A stretch of 9,793 bases of DNA from Pollutibacter sp044353505. Lineage in GTDB: Bacteria > Bacteroidota > Bacteroidia > Chitinophagales > Chitinophagaceae. Under the pieces are notes generated by a model. The model saw only the letters and a program-made list of their open reading frames with translations, searched no databases and had not been told where the DNA came from. The position numbers and the translations under genes were made by a program. Below are positions 1-5,857 of this stretch, one piece after another. Where the stretch lies: NCBI GenBank assembly GCA_044353505.1, contig JBILBU010000053.1, positions 1-9,793 of the forward strand, written 5' to 3'. Every line of letters begins with the position of its first letter. Position 1 is the first letter of the stretch.

Positions 1-543
1 ATTATTGGAGGTGGAATGGCCTATACATTCTGGAAAGCTCAGGGAAAAATGATTGGAAACTCCCTATGCGAAGAAGACCGCCTCCCCCTTGCCCTGAAAT
101 TGCTTGAAAAAGCAAAAGCCAAGGGAGTTAATATTCATCTTCCGGCAGATAGCACCATTGCAGATAAATTTGCAGCTGATGCCAACACCCAAAATTGTGA
201 TAGTGCCAACATTCCTGACGGGTGGATGGGACTTGATATCGGCATTCAAGCAAGAAAAGATTTCAGCGAAGTTGTTCTAAGAAGCAAAACCATCTTGTGG
301 AATGGCCCGATGGGCGTATTCGAAATGGAAAAATTTCAAGCTGGTACAAAAACAATCGCAGAAGCTGTGGCGGAAGCTACCAAACATGGCGCTTTCTCAC
401 TGGTAGGAGGCGGCGATAGCGTAGCGGCAGTAAACCAATTTGGGTTCAATGAGCAGGTAAGCTATGTTTCGACAGGAGGTGGAGCGATGCTGGAGTTCTT
501 TGAAGGAAAAACATTACCTGGCATTTCCGCTATCAATTCTTAA
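1..543 (+). CDS. pgk: Phosphoglycerate kinase, C-terminal part (5' end cut by window)
   Basis: This is the C-terminal part of cytosolic phosphoglycerate kinase, which transfers the acyl phosphate of 1,3-bisphosphoglycerate to ADP in glycolysis and works in reverse in gluconeogenesis. The window opens in frame at the IIGGGMAYTF motif of the nucleotide-binding domain, so 180 residues remain of a family length near 395; roughly the first 215, including the 3-phosphoglycerate-binding domain, lie upstream. Visible family motifs are KAQGKMIGNSL, the WNGPMGVFE segment and the glycine-rich GGGDSVAA loop followed by VSTGGGAMLEFFEGK near the C-terminus. The usual loop reads GGGDT or GGGDS, so no key residue is missing. 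The reading frame is intact to TAA and is followed by a strong terminator, making this the last gene of its transcript. The identification is secure; only the 5' end is unknown. Confidence 0.97.
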   Translation: MIGGGMAYTFWKAQGKMIGNSLCEEDRLPLALKLLEKAKAKGVNIHLPADSTIADKFAADANTQNCDSANIPDGWMGLDIGIQARKDFSEVVLRSKTILWNGPMGVFEMEKFQAGTKTIAEAVAEATKHGAFSLVGGGDSVAAVNQFGFNEQVSYVSTGGGAMLEFFEGKTLPGISAINS

Positions 544-566
544 ACCTTAGCATATTTTAACATATC

Positions 567-602
567 AAAACCCTCAACGACTACAATGTCATTGAGGGTT
601 TT
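567..602 (+). terminator. Rho-independent terminator after pgk
   Basis: An 11-bp perfect stem (AAAACCCTCAA at 567-577 with TTGAGGGTTTT at 592-602) closes a loop that can gain two more pairs after one mismatch. The 3' arm ends in TTTT, which supplies a short U-tract. It lies 24 bases after the pgk stop codon and before lemA, so it should end the pgk transcript. The A-run of the 5' arm means it could also work, more weakly, on the opposite strand, but no minus-strand gene reads into it here. Confidence 0.85.
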
Positions 603-620
603 AGTATATCTTTACCTTTA
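591..620 (+). promoter_or_regulatory. Candidate Bacteroidota-type promoter for the lemA unit
   Basis: ATTG at 591-594, an 18-base spacer and TACCTTTA at 613-620 resemble the Bacteroidota consensus TTTG / TAnnTTTG (one mismatch in each element). A second octamer of the same type, TATCTTTA, overlaps at 607-614 but lacks a well-spaced upstream TTG. The upstream element would sit inside the 3' arm of the pgk terminator. Transcription would start roughly 10-15 bases before the lemA ATG. This is a motif match only; A/T-rich DNA gives such matches by chance. Confidence 0.3.
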
Positions 621-637
621 AAATAATAACTACCAAC

Positions 638-1234
638 ATGAGCACACGTAATATTGTTTTGATTGTGATAGGCGCCTTGATACTTCTTCTTGGGGGTTGT
701 GGTTGCGGCGGCTACAACGGCCTTGTCCAAAAAGACCAAAATGTTAAAGGAAAGTGGGCTAACGTAGAAAGTGATTATCAACGCAGGGCTGATCTTATTC
801 CAAACCTCGTCAACACCGTTAAGGGTGCTGCAAACTTTGAACAAGAGACATTAACCCAAGTGGTTGAAGCTCGTGCTAAAGCAACCCAAACAACAGTAGA
901 CGTAAACAACCTCAGTCCAGAAAAAATCGCAGAATTCCAAAAAGCACAAGGCCAACTTAGTGGTGCGATTGGTCGCCTGCTTGTTACTGTTGAAAAATAC
1001 CCTGAGCTGAAAGCCACACAGGCCTTTATCAATCTTCAAGCACAGCTGGAAGGCACTGAAAATCGCATCAAAGTATCAAGAAATGACTTTAACACAGCAG
1101 TTCAGGATTACAATACGAGTGTGAAGCAATTCCCAATGGTGTTGTTTAGCAGTATTTTTGGCTTTAAAGAAAAAGGATTCTTTGCAGCTGAGGCTGGTTC
1201 TGAAAAGGCTCCTACTGTAGACTTCATCAAATAA
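638..1234 (+). CDS. lemA: LemA family protein
   Basis: A 198-residue LemA family protein, close to the family's usual length. Residues 5-18 form one hydrophobic N-terminal segment running into a Gly/Cys stretch (GGCGCGG at 19-25); the rest is a long helical domain expected outside the cytoplasm. The family signature is clear: VKGKWANVESDYQRRADLIPNLVNTV (from residue 36, with RRADLIPNLV at 49-58), VVEARAKAT, and the C-terminal AEAGSEKAPTVDF. The biochemical role of LemA proteins is not established; they are membrane-anchored, and their genes often sit beside TPM-domain genes, as here. LGGC at 18-21 weakly resembles a lipobox, so a lipoprotein is an alternative to a transmembrane anchor. The ATG at 638 is preceded by an A/T-rich leader with no Shine-Dalgarno sequence. 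It is the first gene of a three-gene unit, with the next start 5 bases after its stop. Confidence 0.95.
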   Translation: MSTRNIVLIVIGALILLLGGCGCGGYNGLVQKDQNVKGKWANVESDYQRRADLIPNLVNTVKGAANFEQETLTQVVEARAKATQTTVDVNNLSPEKIAEFQKAQGQLSGAIGRLLVTVEKYPELKATQAFINLQAQLEGTENRIKVSRNDFNTAVQDYNTSVKQFPMVLFSSIFGFKEKGFFAAEAGSEKAPTVDFIK

Positions 1235-1239
1235 ACTGA

Positions 1240-1704
1240 GTGAATCTTTTACATATTTTTTCAAAAAAAAGACTCAACTACTTCACAAAAGAAGAAGAAG
1301 AACGGATGGTGGAAGCCATCCGTTTTGCTGAGAAGCAATCCAGCGGAGAAGTTCGCCTCTTCATTGAAAATAAATGCAAATACATCAACCCAGTTGATAG
1401 GGCAGTTGAAGTGTTTAAGGAACTAAAAATGTATAATACCAAAGACCGCAATGGTGTTATTATTTATATCGCAATGAAAGACCGTCAGCTGGCATTATAC
1501 GGAGACGAAGAAATTCATAAACGACTTGGCCAGGAGTTCTGGTTAGCAGAAGTAAAAAAAATGATTGACGAATTTCATGGGCAACATTACATGGAAGGCA
1601 TTATCAAAATAATTACCGATACTGGTGAAGCCCTTAAAAAGCATTTTCCGTATGAACGAGACGATACCAATGAACTTGAAGACGGCATAGTATTTGGAAA
1701 ATGA
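1240..1704 (+). CDS. TPM-domain protein without signal peptide (cytosolic)
   Basis: A 154-residue single-domain protein of the TPM (TLP18.3/Psb32/MOLO-1) fold. The TPM core runs from about residue 15 to 134: FTKEEEERMVEAI, then SSGEVRLFIE at 34-43, the NGVIIYIAMKDRQLALYGD strand-turn-strand, and a helix ending at GEALKKHFPY. The short tail HFPYERDDTNEL (135-146) is typical of the Bacteroidota members of this group. There is no signal peptide or membrane segment, so it should stay in the cytoplasm, unlike the next gene product. The start is GTG at 1240; the first in-frame ATG lies inside the first helix (MVEAI, residue 23) and would remove conserved residues. It begins 5 bases after the lemA stop and overlaps the next gene by ATGA, which implies co-translation. 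The molecular function is not known; I infer a role together with LemA at the membrane. Confidence 0.9.
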   Translation: MNLLHIFSKKRLNYFTKEEEERMVEAIRFAEKQSSGEVRLFIENKCKYINPVDRAVEVFKELKMYNTKDRNGVIIYIAMKDRQLALYGDEEIHKRLGQEFWLAEVKKMIDEFHGQHYMEGIIKIITDTGEALKKHFPYERDDTNELEDGIVFGK

Positions 1705-2477
1705 TTAAACACGCACTAACTATATTCCTGTTTGTAATTTCACTTTCATCTGTCTTTGGACAGATAGAGAAAGAATTGCCTGCAAAACCAAGTCCCGCTA
1801 GACTTGTAGTTGACTATACAAGCACCCTTGCCCCAGATCAACAAGAGGCATTAGAAAGAAAACTTGTTGCATTTGATGACTCATCATCATCCCAAATCGC
1901 TTTAGTGATTGTTGAAACCACTGGCGACCGGGATATTGCTGATTATGCTGTTGCGCTAGGAAGAGCATGGGGTATAGGAAATAAGGAGTTTAACAATGGA
2001 GTACTCCTGATTGTGGCAAAAGCAGACAGAAAGGTTTGGATTGCAACTGGCTATGGACTAGAAGGTGCCTTGCCAGATGCGATAGCAAAAAGCATCATCG
2101 ACAATGACATTACCCCAAACTTCAGAGAAAATGATTTTTATCGAGGCCTAGATGAAGGCACAAATGCAATCATTGCAGCTACAACTGGAGAATATACTGC
2201 ACCGGCCAATTATAAAAAAGGAAAGAAAAAAGATGCACCCCCGCTTTTACTCATCATCATTGTTATTTTCTTGGTACTCGGATTCATCAAACGTGGTGGT
2301 GGCGGAGGTGGTAACTATAACCGAAGGGGCTATAGCGATGCAGCTGCCCTAGGAGGATTGTGGCTTCTCTCCAATAGAGGCGGTGGCAGTGGGTTTGGTG
2401 GCGGAAGCGGCGGTGGTGGATTCGGTGGATTTGGAGGTGGTAGCTTTGGCGGCGGCGGCGCAGGTGGTAGTTGGTAG
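1701..2477 (+). CDS. Exported TPM-domain protein, YgcG-like, with Gly-rich C-terminal tail
   Basis: A 258-residue envelope protein. Residues 1-20 are a signal peptide with a plausible cleavage site before Q21 (SSVFG/Q). The TPM domain follows at about 35-160, with the typical LVVDYTSTLAPDQQEALE entry, SSSSQIALVIVETTGD, NNGVLLIVAKADRKVWIATGYGLEGALPD and a C-terminal helix. After a basic linker comes one transmembrane segment (181-196, flanked by KR), then a Gly-rich tail (199-258) ending in Trp. The positive KR after the segment suggests that the TPM domain is outside and the tail inside the cytoplasm. This layout matches the YgcG-like family found next to lemA; the function is unproven. It overlaps the upstream TPM gene by four bases (ATGA), so the two are probably translationally coupled. 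It is the last gene of the unit and converges on the beta-CASP gene. Confidence 0.92.
   Translation: MIKHALTIFLFVISLSSVFGQIEKELPAKPSPARLVVDYTSTLAPDQQEALERKLVAFDDSSSSQIALVIVETTGDRDIADYAVALGRAWGIGNKEFNNGVLLIVAKADRKVWIATGYGLEGALPDAIAKSIIDNDITPNFRENDFYRGLDEGTNAIIAATTGEYTAPANYKKGKKKDAPPLLLIIIVIFLVLGFIKRGGGGGGNYNRRGYSDAAALGGLWLLSNRGGGSGFGGGSGGGGFGGFGGGSFGGGGAGGSW
2295..2474 (+). repeat. Low-complexity GGN-rich tract encoding the Gly-rich tail
   Basis: Two runs of glycine codons (2295-2312 and 2379-2474) encode residues 199-204 and 227-258. They are separated by a non-glycine insert that includes a short hydrophobic patch, ALGGLWLLS. The codons mix GGT, GGC and GGA, so this is a coding low-complexity tract and not a pure simple-sequence repeat. 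It makes a misleading open frame on the opposite strand. Confidence 0.7.
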
Positions 2478-2495
2478 CACAACAATAAATCCCAG

Positions 2496-2519
2496 CAACT
2501 ACAAGCTGTTGTATGGTTG
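2496..2519. terminator. Weak hairpin between convergent genes
   Basis: CAAC-TACAA (2496-2504) can pair with TTGTA-(TG)-GTTG (2509-2519), giving nine pairs around a GCTG loop with a two-base bulge. It lies in the 70-base gap between the converging exported TPM gene and the beta-CASP gene, where a bidirectional terminator would be expected. Neither side has a T-tract, so its function is doubtful. Confidence 0.25.
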
Positions 2520-2547
2520 ATCGGTACACCACAAGCACTTCAAAAAA

Positions 2548-3951
2548 CTAACCCAGGCCAACCTCTTGATGCAATTCCGGAATTTGAATATCCAAGAATC
2601 CTTTTCTAAGCAAGCGCTCCTTAAAATCCACCTGTACATTGTGCTCCCCGTGTACGAGGAATAATTTCTTAACCAGTTTCGGATTCTGACAAGCCAAATA
2701 TTGTGACAGATCCTCATAATCTCCATGAGCACTCATGCTGCGGATACTACCCACTTCTGCATGAATCTCGCGTGCAGCCCCATAGATATTAACTTCTTTT
2801 CTTCCTGATTGTATTCTTGCCCCCAGCGAATGCGGTTCACAGTAGCCAGTCATCAGTATACCATTTCTAGAATTTTCTATGGTATTGTTTATATGGTGCT
2901 TTACCCTCCCTGCATCAGCCATGCCACTTGCAGAAATAATGACAAAGGGACCATCTTTAAAGTTCAAGAGCTTGGATTCATCAACCGTCTTGATATACTG
3001 TAATCCTGCAAAATTAAATGGATCTTCATCCTTCTCAAGGACCTTCCTAATGCGGGCATTAAAATCCTGGGGGTATTTTTTTACAATTTCAGTAGCTTCA
3101 ACACTTAAGGGACTATCCACAAAATAGCTTAGTGGGGGAAGCCTGCGCTCCAATTCAAGCTGGTTCAGCGAATAAAGCAACTCCTGGGTTCTACCAACAC
3201 TGAATGCGGGTATGATTAATTTACCTTGCTTCTTCAAGCATATCTTTTCAATCCATTCAAGTAGACTGTCGGGCGTGGTTGTATGCAGGTCATGGAGGGA
3301 ATTGCCATAGGTTGACTCCAAAATAATGATATCTGACTGATCAAATTCTTCTGGAGATTTCAAAATCGCATCGCGATATCGACCAACATCACCACTGAAA
3401 GTAAGCTGTTGCGTTTTACCATCTTCGACAATTCTTAGGTGGACAGAAGCACTGCCAATAATATGACCAGCATCGGTATACTTTAGTTCAATTCCGTCAG
3501 CGATTTTAAACCAGGTACCATATTGAACAACCTCAAACTGCTCGATGGCTTTTTCAGCTTCTTCTGAGGTATACAAAGGTTTCAAGAAAGGCTGCCCCTC
3601 GGCCTTCCTCCTCTTGTTTGCATATTTAATATCGTCTTCCTGAATGTGTGCTGAATCTTCCAACAATACGGTTGTGAGTTCCCTTGTTGCGGGGGTACAA
3701 AATATCTTTCCAGCAAAGCCATCACTCACGAACTTGGGAATAAGTCCACTGTGATCTATATGTGCGTGAGACAAGACTAAACAATCGACCTCACTAGGAT
3801 CAAACCCCCAGTGACGATTTAAAAAATCTGTTTCCTTTCCCATGCCTTGAAACATGCCGCAGTCAAGTAAAATTTTCTTGCCGTTATTTAATGTGAGCAA
3901 ATGTTTTGAGCCGGTCACACATCTTGCTGCACCATGAAATGATATTTTCAT
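2548..3951 (-). CDS. Beta-CASP metallo-beta-lactamase ribonuclease (Ysh1/CPSF73-like)
   Basis: A 467-residue metallo-beta-lactamase fold protein of the beta-CASP ribonuclease group. The metal-binding motif HAHIDH is at residues 62-67, with further ligands at H163 (DAGHIIGS) and D188 (SGDVGR). The beta-CASP motifs follow: A at E212 (ESTYG), B at H409 (SAHGD) and C at H434 (VHGE). A histidine in motif C is what RNA-acting members carry. FSVGRTQELL and SASGMADAGRVKHH are also conserved. The likely role is zinc-dependent endo- or exonucleolytic RNA processing or decay in the cytoplasm; the substrate is unknown. I chose the start giving MKISFHGAARCVTGSKHLL, because that is where the fold begins and because an A-rich leader precedes it. 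The frame stays open to 4008, but that extension overlaps the DUF4442 gene. It lies 5 bases downstream of that gene, so the two are almost certainly co-transcribed. Confidence 0.95.
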   Translation of the reverse strand: MKISFHGAARCVTGSKHLLTLNNGKKILLDCGMFQGMGKETDFLNRHWGFDPSEVDCLVLSHAHIDHSGLIPKFVSDGFAGKIFCTPATRELTTVLLEDSAHIQEDDIKYANKRRKAEGQPFLKPLYTSEEAEKAIEQFEVVQYGTWFKIADGIELKYTDAGHIIGSASVHLRIVEDGKTQQLTFSGDVGRYRDAILKSPEEFDQSDIIILESTYGNSLHDLHTTTPDSLLEWIEKICLKKQGKLIIPAFSVGRTQELLYSLNQLELERRLPPLSYFVDSPLSVEATEIVKKYPQDFNARIRKVLEKDEDPFNFAGLQYIKTVDESKLLNFKDGPFVIISASGMADAGRVKHHINNTIENSRNGILMTGYCEPHSLGARIQSGRKEVNIYGAAREIHAEVGSIRSMSAHGDYEDLSQYLACQNPKLVKKLFLVHGEHNVQVDFKERLLRKGFLDIQIPELHQEVGLG

Positions 3952-3956
3952 TGTTG

Positions 3957-4439
3957 TTATTTTTCTTTTTGTTTGAAACTCCACTTTATCTTGAACTCTG
4001 CCACACATCTGCCTTCTTGATCGAATCCTTTTGAAAGTGTATCACAGCTAGTACCTTGACCCGTTGAGATAGCATCAGATACAGCTTGCTGAATCACTGC
4101 ACCATCATTACACTCAAAACGTATTGTACCAACAGCCTTTTTATGAAAACTTGATTCAACACCCAACACAAGCATAGATACTTTAGGAGACTTACCACGT
4201 GTATGGACAAGGGCAAGAATACCTGAACTCATTTCTGCTGCCATTGAGAGGCATGCAAAATAAATTGATTGAAACGGATTCTGGGAAAACCAACTGTACT
4301 TAACAAAAATCACAGAAGATGATAAAGAAACTTGACCAATTCGAATTCCTGAGAAAAAAGCTGCAGGTAAAGATCGAAGCAAAAAAAGCCGAAACAAAAA
4401 ACGATTATTTAGCTTTTTTAATAATCCGGATTGGGTCAT
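3957..4439 (-). CDS. DUF4442 hotdog-fold protein (PaaI-thioesterase-like)
   Basis: A 160-residue protein that I recognise as the DUF4442 group of the hotdog superfamily, related to PaaI-type acyl-CoA thioesterases. The family segment KYSWFSQNPFQSIYFACLS (residues 47-65, with NPFQSIYFA at 54-62) leads into the central helix SMAAEMSSG (65-73). An N-terminal RSLPAAFFSGIRI segment and a C-terminal strand ending FKIKWSFK complete the fold. No enzymatic activity is proven for this group; an acyl-thioester ligand is an inference from the fold. There is no signal peptide. The start ATG sits in very A/T-rich DNA without a Shine-Dalgarno sequence. The gene follows the FAH-family gene by 97 bases and precedes the beta-CASP gene by 5 bases, which suggests a two-gene unit with the nuclease. 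The family call is fairly sure; the role is unknown. Confidence 0.82.
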   Translation of the reverse strand: MTQSGLLKKLNNRFLFRLFLLRSLPAAFFSGIRIGQVSLSSSVIFVKYSWFSQNPFQSIYFACLSMAAEMSSGILALVHTRGKSPKVSMLVLGVESSFHKKAVGTIRFECNDGAVIQQAVSDAISTGQGTSCDTLSKGFDQEGRCVAEFKIKWSFKQKEK

Positions 4440-4495
4440 TAGATTAGTTTTATATGAACATCAATCTACACAACTTTATCCATATAAATAATACA

Positions 4496-4503
4496 TAAAG
4501 ATA
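4496..4503 (-). promoter_or_regulatory. Candidate -7 element upstream of the DUF4442 gene
   Basis: Read on the minus strand, this is TATCTTTA, seven of eight positions of the Bacteroidota -7 consensus TAnnTTTG. It lies in the 97-base gap between the FAH-family gene and the DUF4442 gene, 57 bases before the start codon. The upstream element is poor: TTTC 21 bases further upstream instead of TTTG. It would give the DUF4442/beta-CASP pair its own promoter, but the evidence is a motif match only. Confidence 0.25.
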
Positions 4504-4536
4504 TACAACAACCTGATTGTAACTGAAACTAAACTA

Positions 4537-5148
4537 CTACTTAACAAGTAGTGTCAACATCGACTCATCCATGAGAAATGCTTCCAACTCATCTCCGACA
4601 ACACATTCGCCAACACCGGCTGGAGTACCTGTAAAAATCACATCCCCAATATTGAGTGAAAAGAACCGGGAAACATGGGCTATGATTTTATCAATATCAT
4701 GAATCATGTCTCTTGAATTTCCTTGTTGAACGACCTGTCCATTCTTGTTCAAGGAAAAAATAATATTTTTCATATCTACCTCCTGACTGATTGGCTGCCA
4801 TTTTCCAATCACTGCAGACCCATCCCACCCTTTTGCTTTTTCCCAAGGCAACCCTTTCTTTTTCAATTCAGTCTGGATGTCTCTTGCTGTAAAGTCAATC
4901 CCCACAGAAATAGAATCATAATACTTGGATGCGTTCACCTCTTCAATAAGCTTTCCGTTTTTGCTAATTCTAACAACAATCTCACATTCATAATGAAGCT
5001 CATTGGTAAATTCAGGATAATAGAATGGATTTGATGGTTGGTGATAGGCACTATTAGGCTTCATGAATATCACAGGCTCATCTGGCACTTCGTTACCGAG
5101 TTCTTTTGCATGCTCAGCGTAGTTTCTACCAATACAAATAAATTTCAT
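4537..5148 (-). CDS. Fumarylacetoacetate hydrolase (FAH) family protein, FAHD1-like
   Basis: A 203-residue, single-domain member of the FAH superfamily. Such short members hydrolyse acylpyruvates or decarboxylate oxaloacetate or related 2-oxo acids in a Mg2+/Mn2+-dependent way; the substrate cannot be read from the sequence. Visible features are the N-terminal ICIGRNYAEHAKELGN, the FMKPNSAY segment, the metal ligands E54 and E56 (HYECEIVV) and D85 (GIDFTARD), the KGWDGSAVIG segment (106-115), and FTGTPAGVG (172-180) near the end. All expected ligands are present and the length is normal, so it should be active and cytosolic. The frame ends in two consecutive TAG codons. It lies 86 bases after pth on the same strand, with no convincing terminator between. 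No tyrosine-degradation genes are nearby, so I do not call it fumarylacetoacetase. Confidence 0.92.
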   Translation of the reverse strand: MKFICIGRNYAEHAKELGNEVPDEPVIFMKPNSAYHQPSNPFYYPEFTNELHYECEIVVRISKNGKLIEEVNASKYYDSISVGIDFTARDIQTELKKKGLPWEKAKGWDGSAVIGKWQPISQEVDMKNIIFSLNKNGQVVQQGNSRDMIHDIDKIIAHVSRFFSLNIGDVIFTGTPAGVGECVVGDELEAFLMDESMLTLLVK

Positions 5149-5234
5149 GTACCCAAGTTTTTAAATAACAGGCGAGAATTGAACGGTGTTAAAAAAGACT
5201 TCTCAGTTGCCGAAATAAATATACTACACCCTGT

Positions 5235-5807
5235 CTACAATTCGATTTGATTAACCTCCGTCATTGTTTTTTCAAGGCCGATGAAAACAAAGTCTTCAAT
5301 GGCCTGAGAAGCATATTCAATCTTTCTAGCTACTGTATCTTCTTCGTCTCGCTTCCAATGACCCAATACATACTCAACTTGTTTGCCTTTAGCAAAATCA
5401 TTTCCAATTCCAAATCGAAGACGAGGATATTGAGCAGTAAGTAATGTTTCTTGAATACTTCGTAGACCATTGTGCCCACCATCATTGCCAGCAGGCTTCA
5501 TTTTGATCTTATTGAGTGGAACTGCCAGCTCATCAACAAGTACCAGCATATTGGTAATTTCTATTTTTTCTTTTTCCAGCCAATACTTCACAGCCCTACC
5601 ACTTAAATTCATAAAGGTGGTTGGTTTAATACAGATAATCTTTCTTCCTTTTATGCTAAGGTCTGCTCTAAAAGCCAACCGTTCTGAAGTAAATTCACCT
5701 TTATGTTTATTTACAAAGTGATCGAGTATATCGAATCCAATATTGTGGCGGGTATGCTCATATTCCACTCCAATGTTTCCAAGTCCTACTATCAAAAATT
5801 TATTCAT
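5235..5807 (-). CDS. pth: Peptidyl-tRNA hydrolase (Pth)
   Basis: A 190-residue bacterial-type peptidyl-tRNA hydrolase, which cleaves the ester between peptide and tRNA on prematurely released peptidyl-tRNA and so recycles tRNA. The N-terminal strand MNKFLIVGLGN is canonical, which fixes the start at 5807. N11 and the catalytic H21 (EHTRHNIGF), N67 (PTTFMNLSG), D92 (LVDE) and N113 (GGHNGLRS) match the E. coli residues N10, H20, N68, D93 and N114 by motif. The FGIGN block follows as usual. The length is typical. The oddity is upstream: a strong terminator hairpin lies between rplY and this gene, and its U-tract directly precedes the ATG, so there is no room for a normal ribosome-binding site outside the hairpin. 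The gene therefore either depends on readthrough or has its own start just upstream. Confidence 0.97.
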   Translation of the reverse strand: MNKFLIVGLGNIGVEYEHTRHNIGFDILDHFVNKHKGEFTSERLAFRADLSIKGRKIICIKPTTFMNLSGRAVKYWLEKEKIEITNMLVLVDELAVPLNKIKMKPAGNDGGHNGLRSIQETLLTAQYPRLRFGIGNDFAKGKQVEYVLGHWKRDEEDTVARKIEYASQAIEDFVFIGLEKTMTEVNQIEL

Positions 5808-5837
5808 AAAAAAGCCCTGCGATGTTATCGCAGGGCT
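5808..5837 (-). terminator. Rho-independent terminator between rplY and pth, abutting the pth ATG
   Basis: On the minus strand, AGCCCTGCGAT, a three-base AAC loop and ATCGCAGGGCT form a perfect 11-bp GC-rich stem (5813-5837), and the minus-strand T-run at 5813-5808 makes the U-tract. The next three bases are the ATG of pth. It starts 20 bases after the rplY stop codon. On the plus strand the hairpin has no T-tract, so it is oriented for the prs-rplY transcript. Confidence 0.85.
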
Positions 5838-5838
5838 A

Positions 5839-5846
5839 TAAAGATA
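5839..5846 (-). promoter_or_regulatory. Candidate -7 element for pth, just before the terminator hairpin
   Basis: The minus-strand octamer TATCTTTA lies between the rplY stop codon and the hairpin and matches the Bacteroidota -7 consensus at seven of eight positions. A transcript started from it would begin at or within the hairpin's 5' arm. I see no good TTTG at the expected distance upstream, so support is weak. Confidence 0.2.
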
Positions 5847-5857
5847 AAACTTTGAAT

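Noticed and set aside
2287..2538. Minus-strand open frame opposite the Gly-rich tail, rich in His and Arg
   Set aside because: It is the mirror of GGN codons in the exported TPM gene and its composition resembles no protein family; the plus-strand frame has a clear domain structure.
3952..4008. N-terminal extension of the beta-CASP gene to an upstream ATG
   Set aside because: The extra 19 residues overlap the end of the DUF4442 gene and precede the natural start of the metallo-beta-lactamase fold; the ATG at 3951 has an A-rich leader.
4537..5148. True fumarylacetoacetase of tyrosine degradation
   Set aside because: The protein is about half the length of that enzyme, lacks its N-terminal domain, and no tyrosine-degradation genes are nearby; it fits the short FAHD1-like group.
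5191..5208. T-run on the minus strand between pth and the FAH gene as a terminator
   Set aside because: Only about three base pairs (ACT/AGT) can form before the run of six T's, too weak for an intrinsic terminator.
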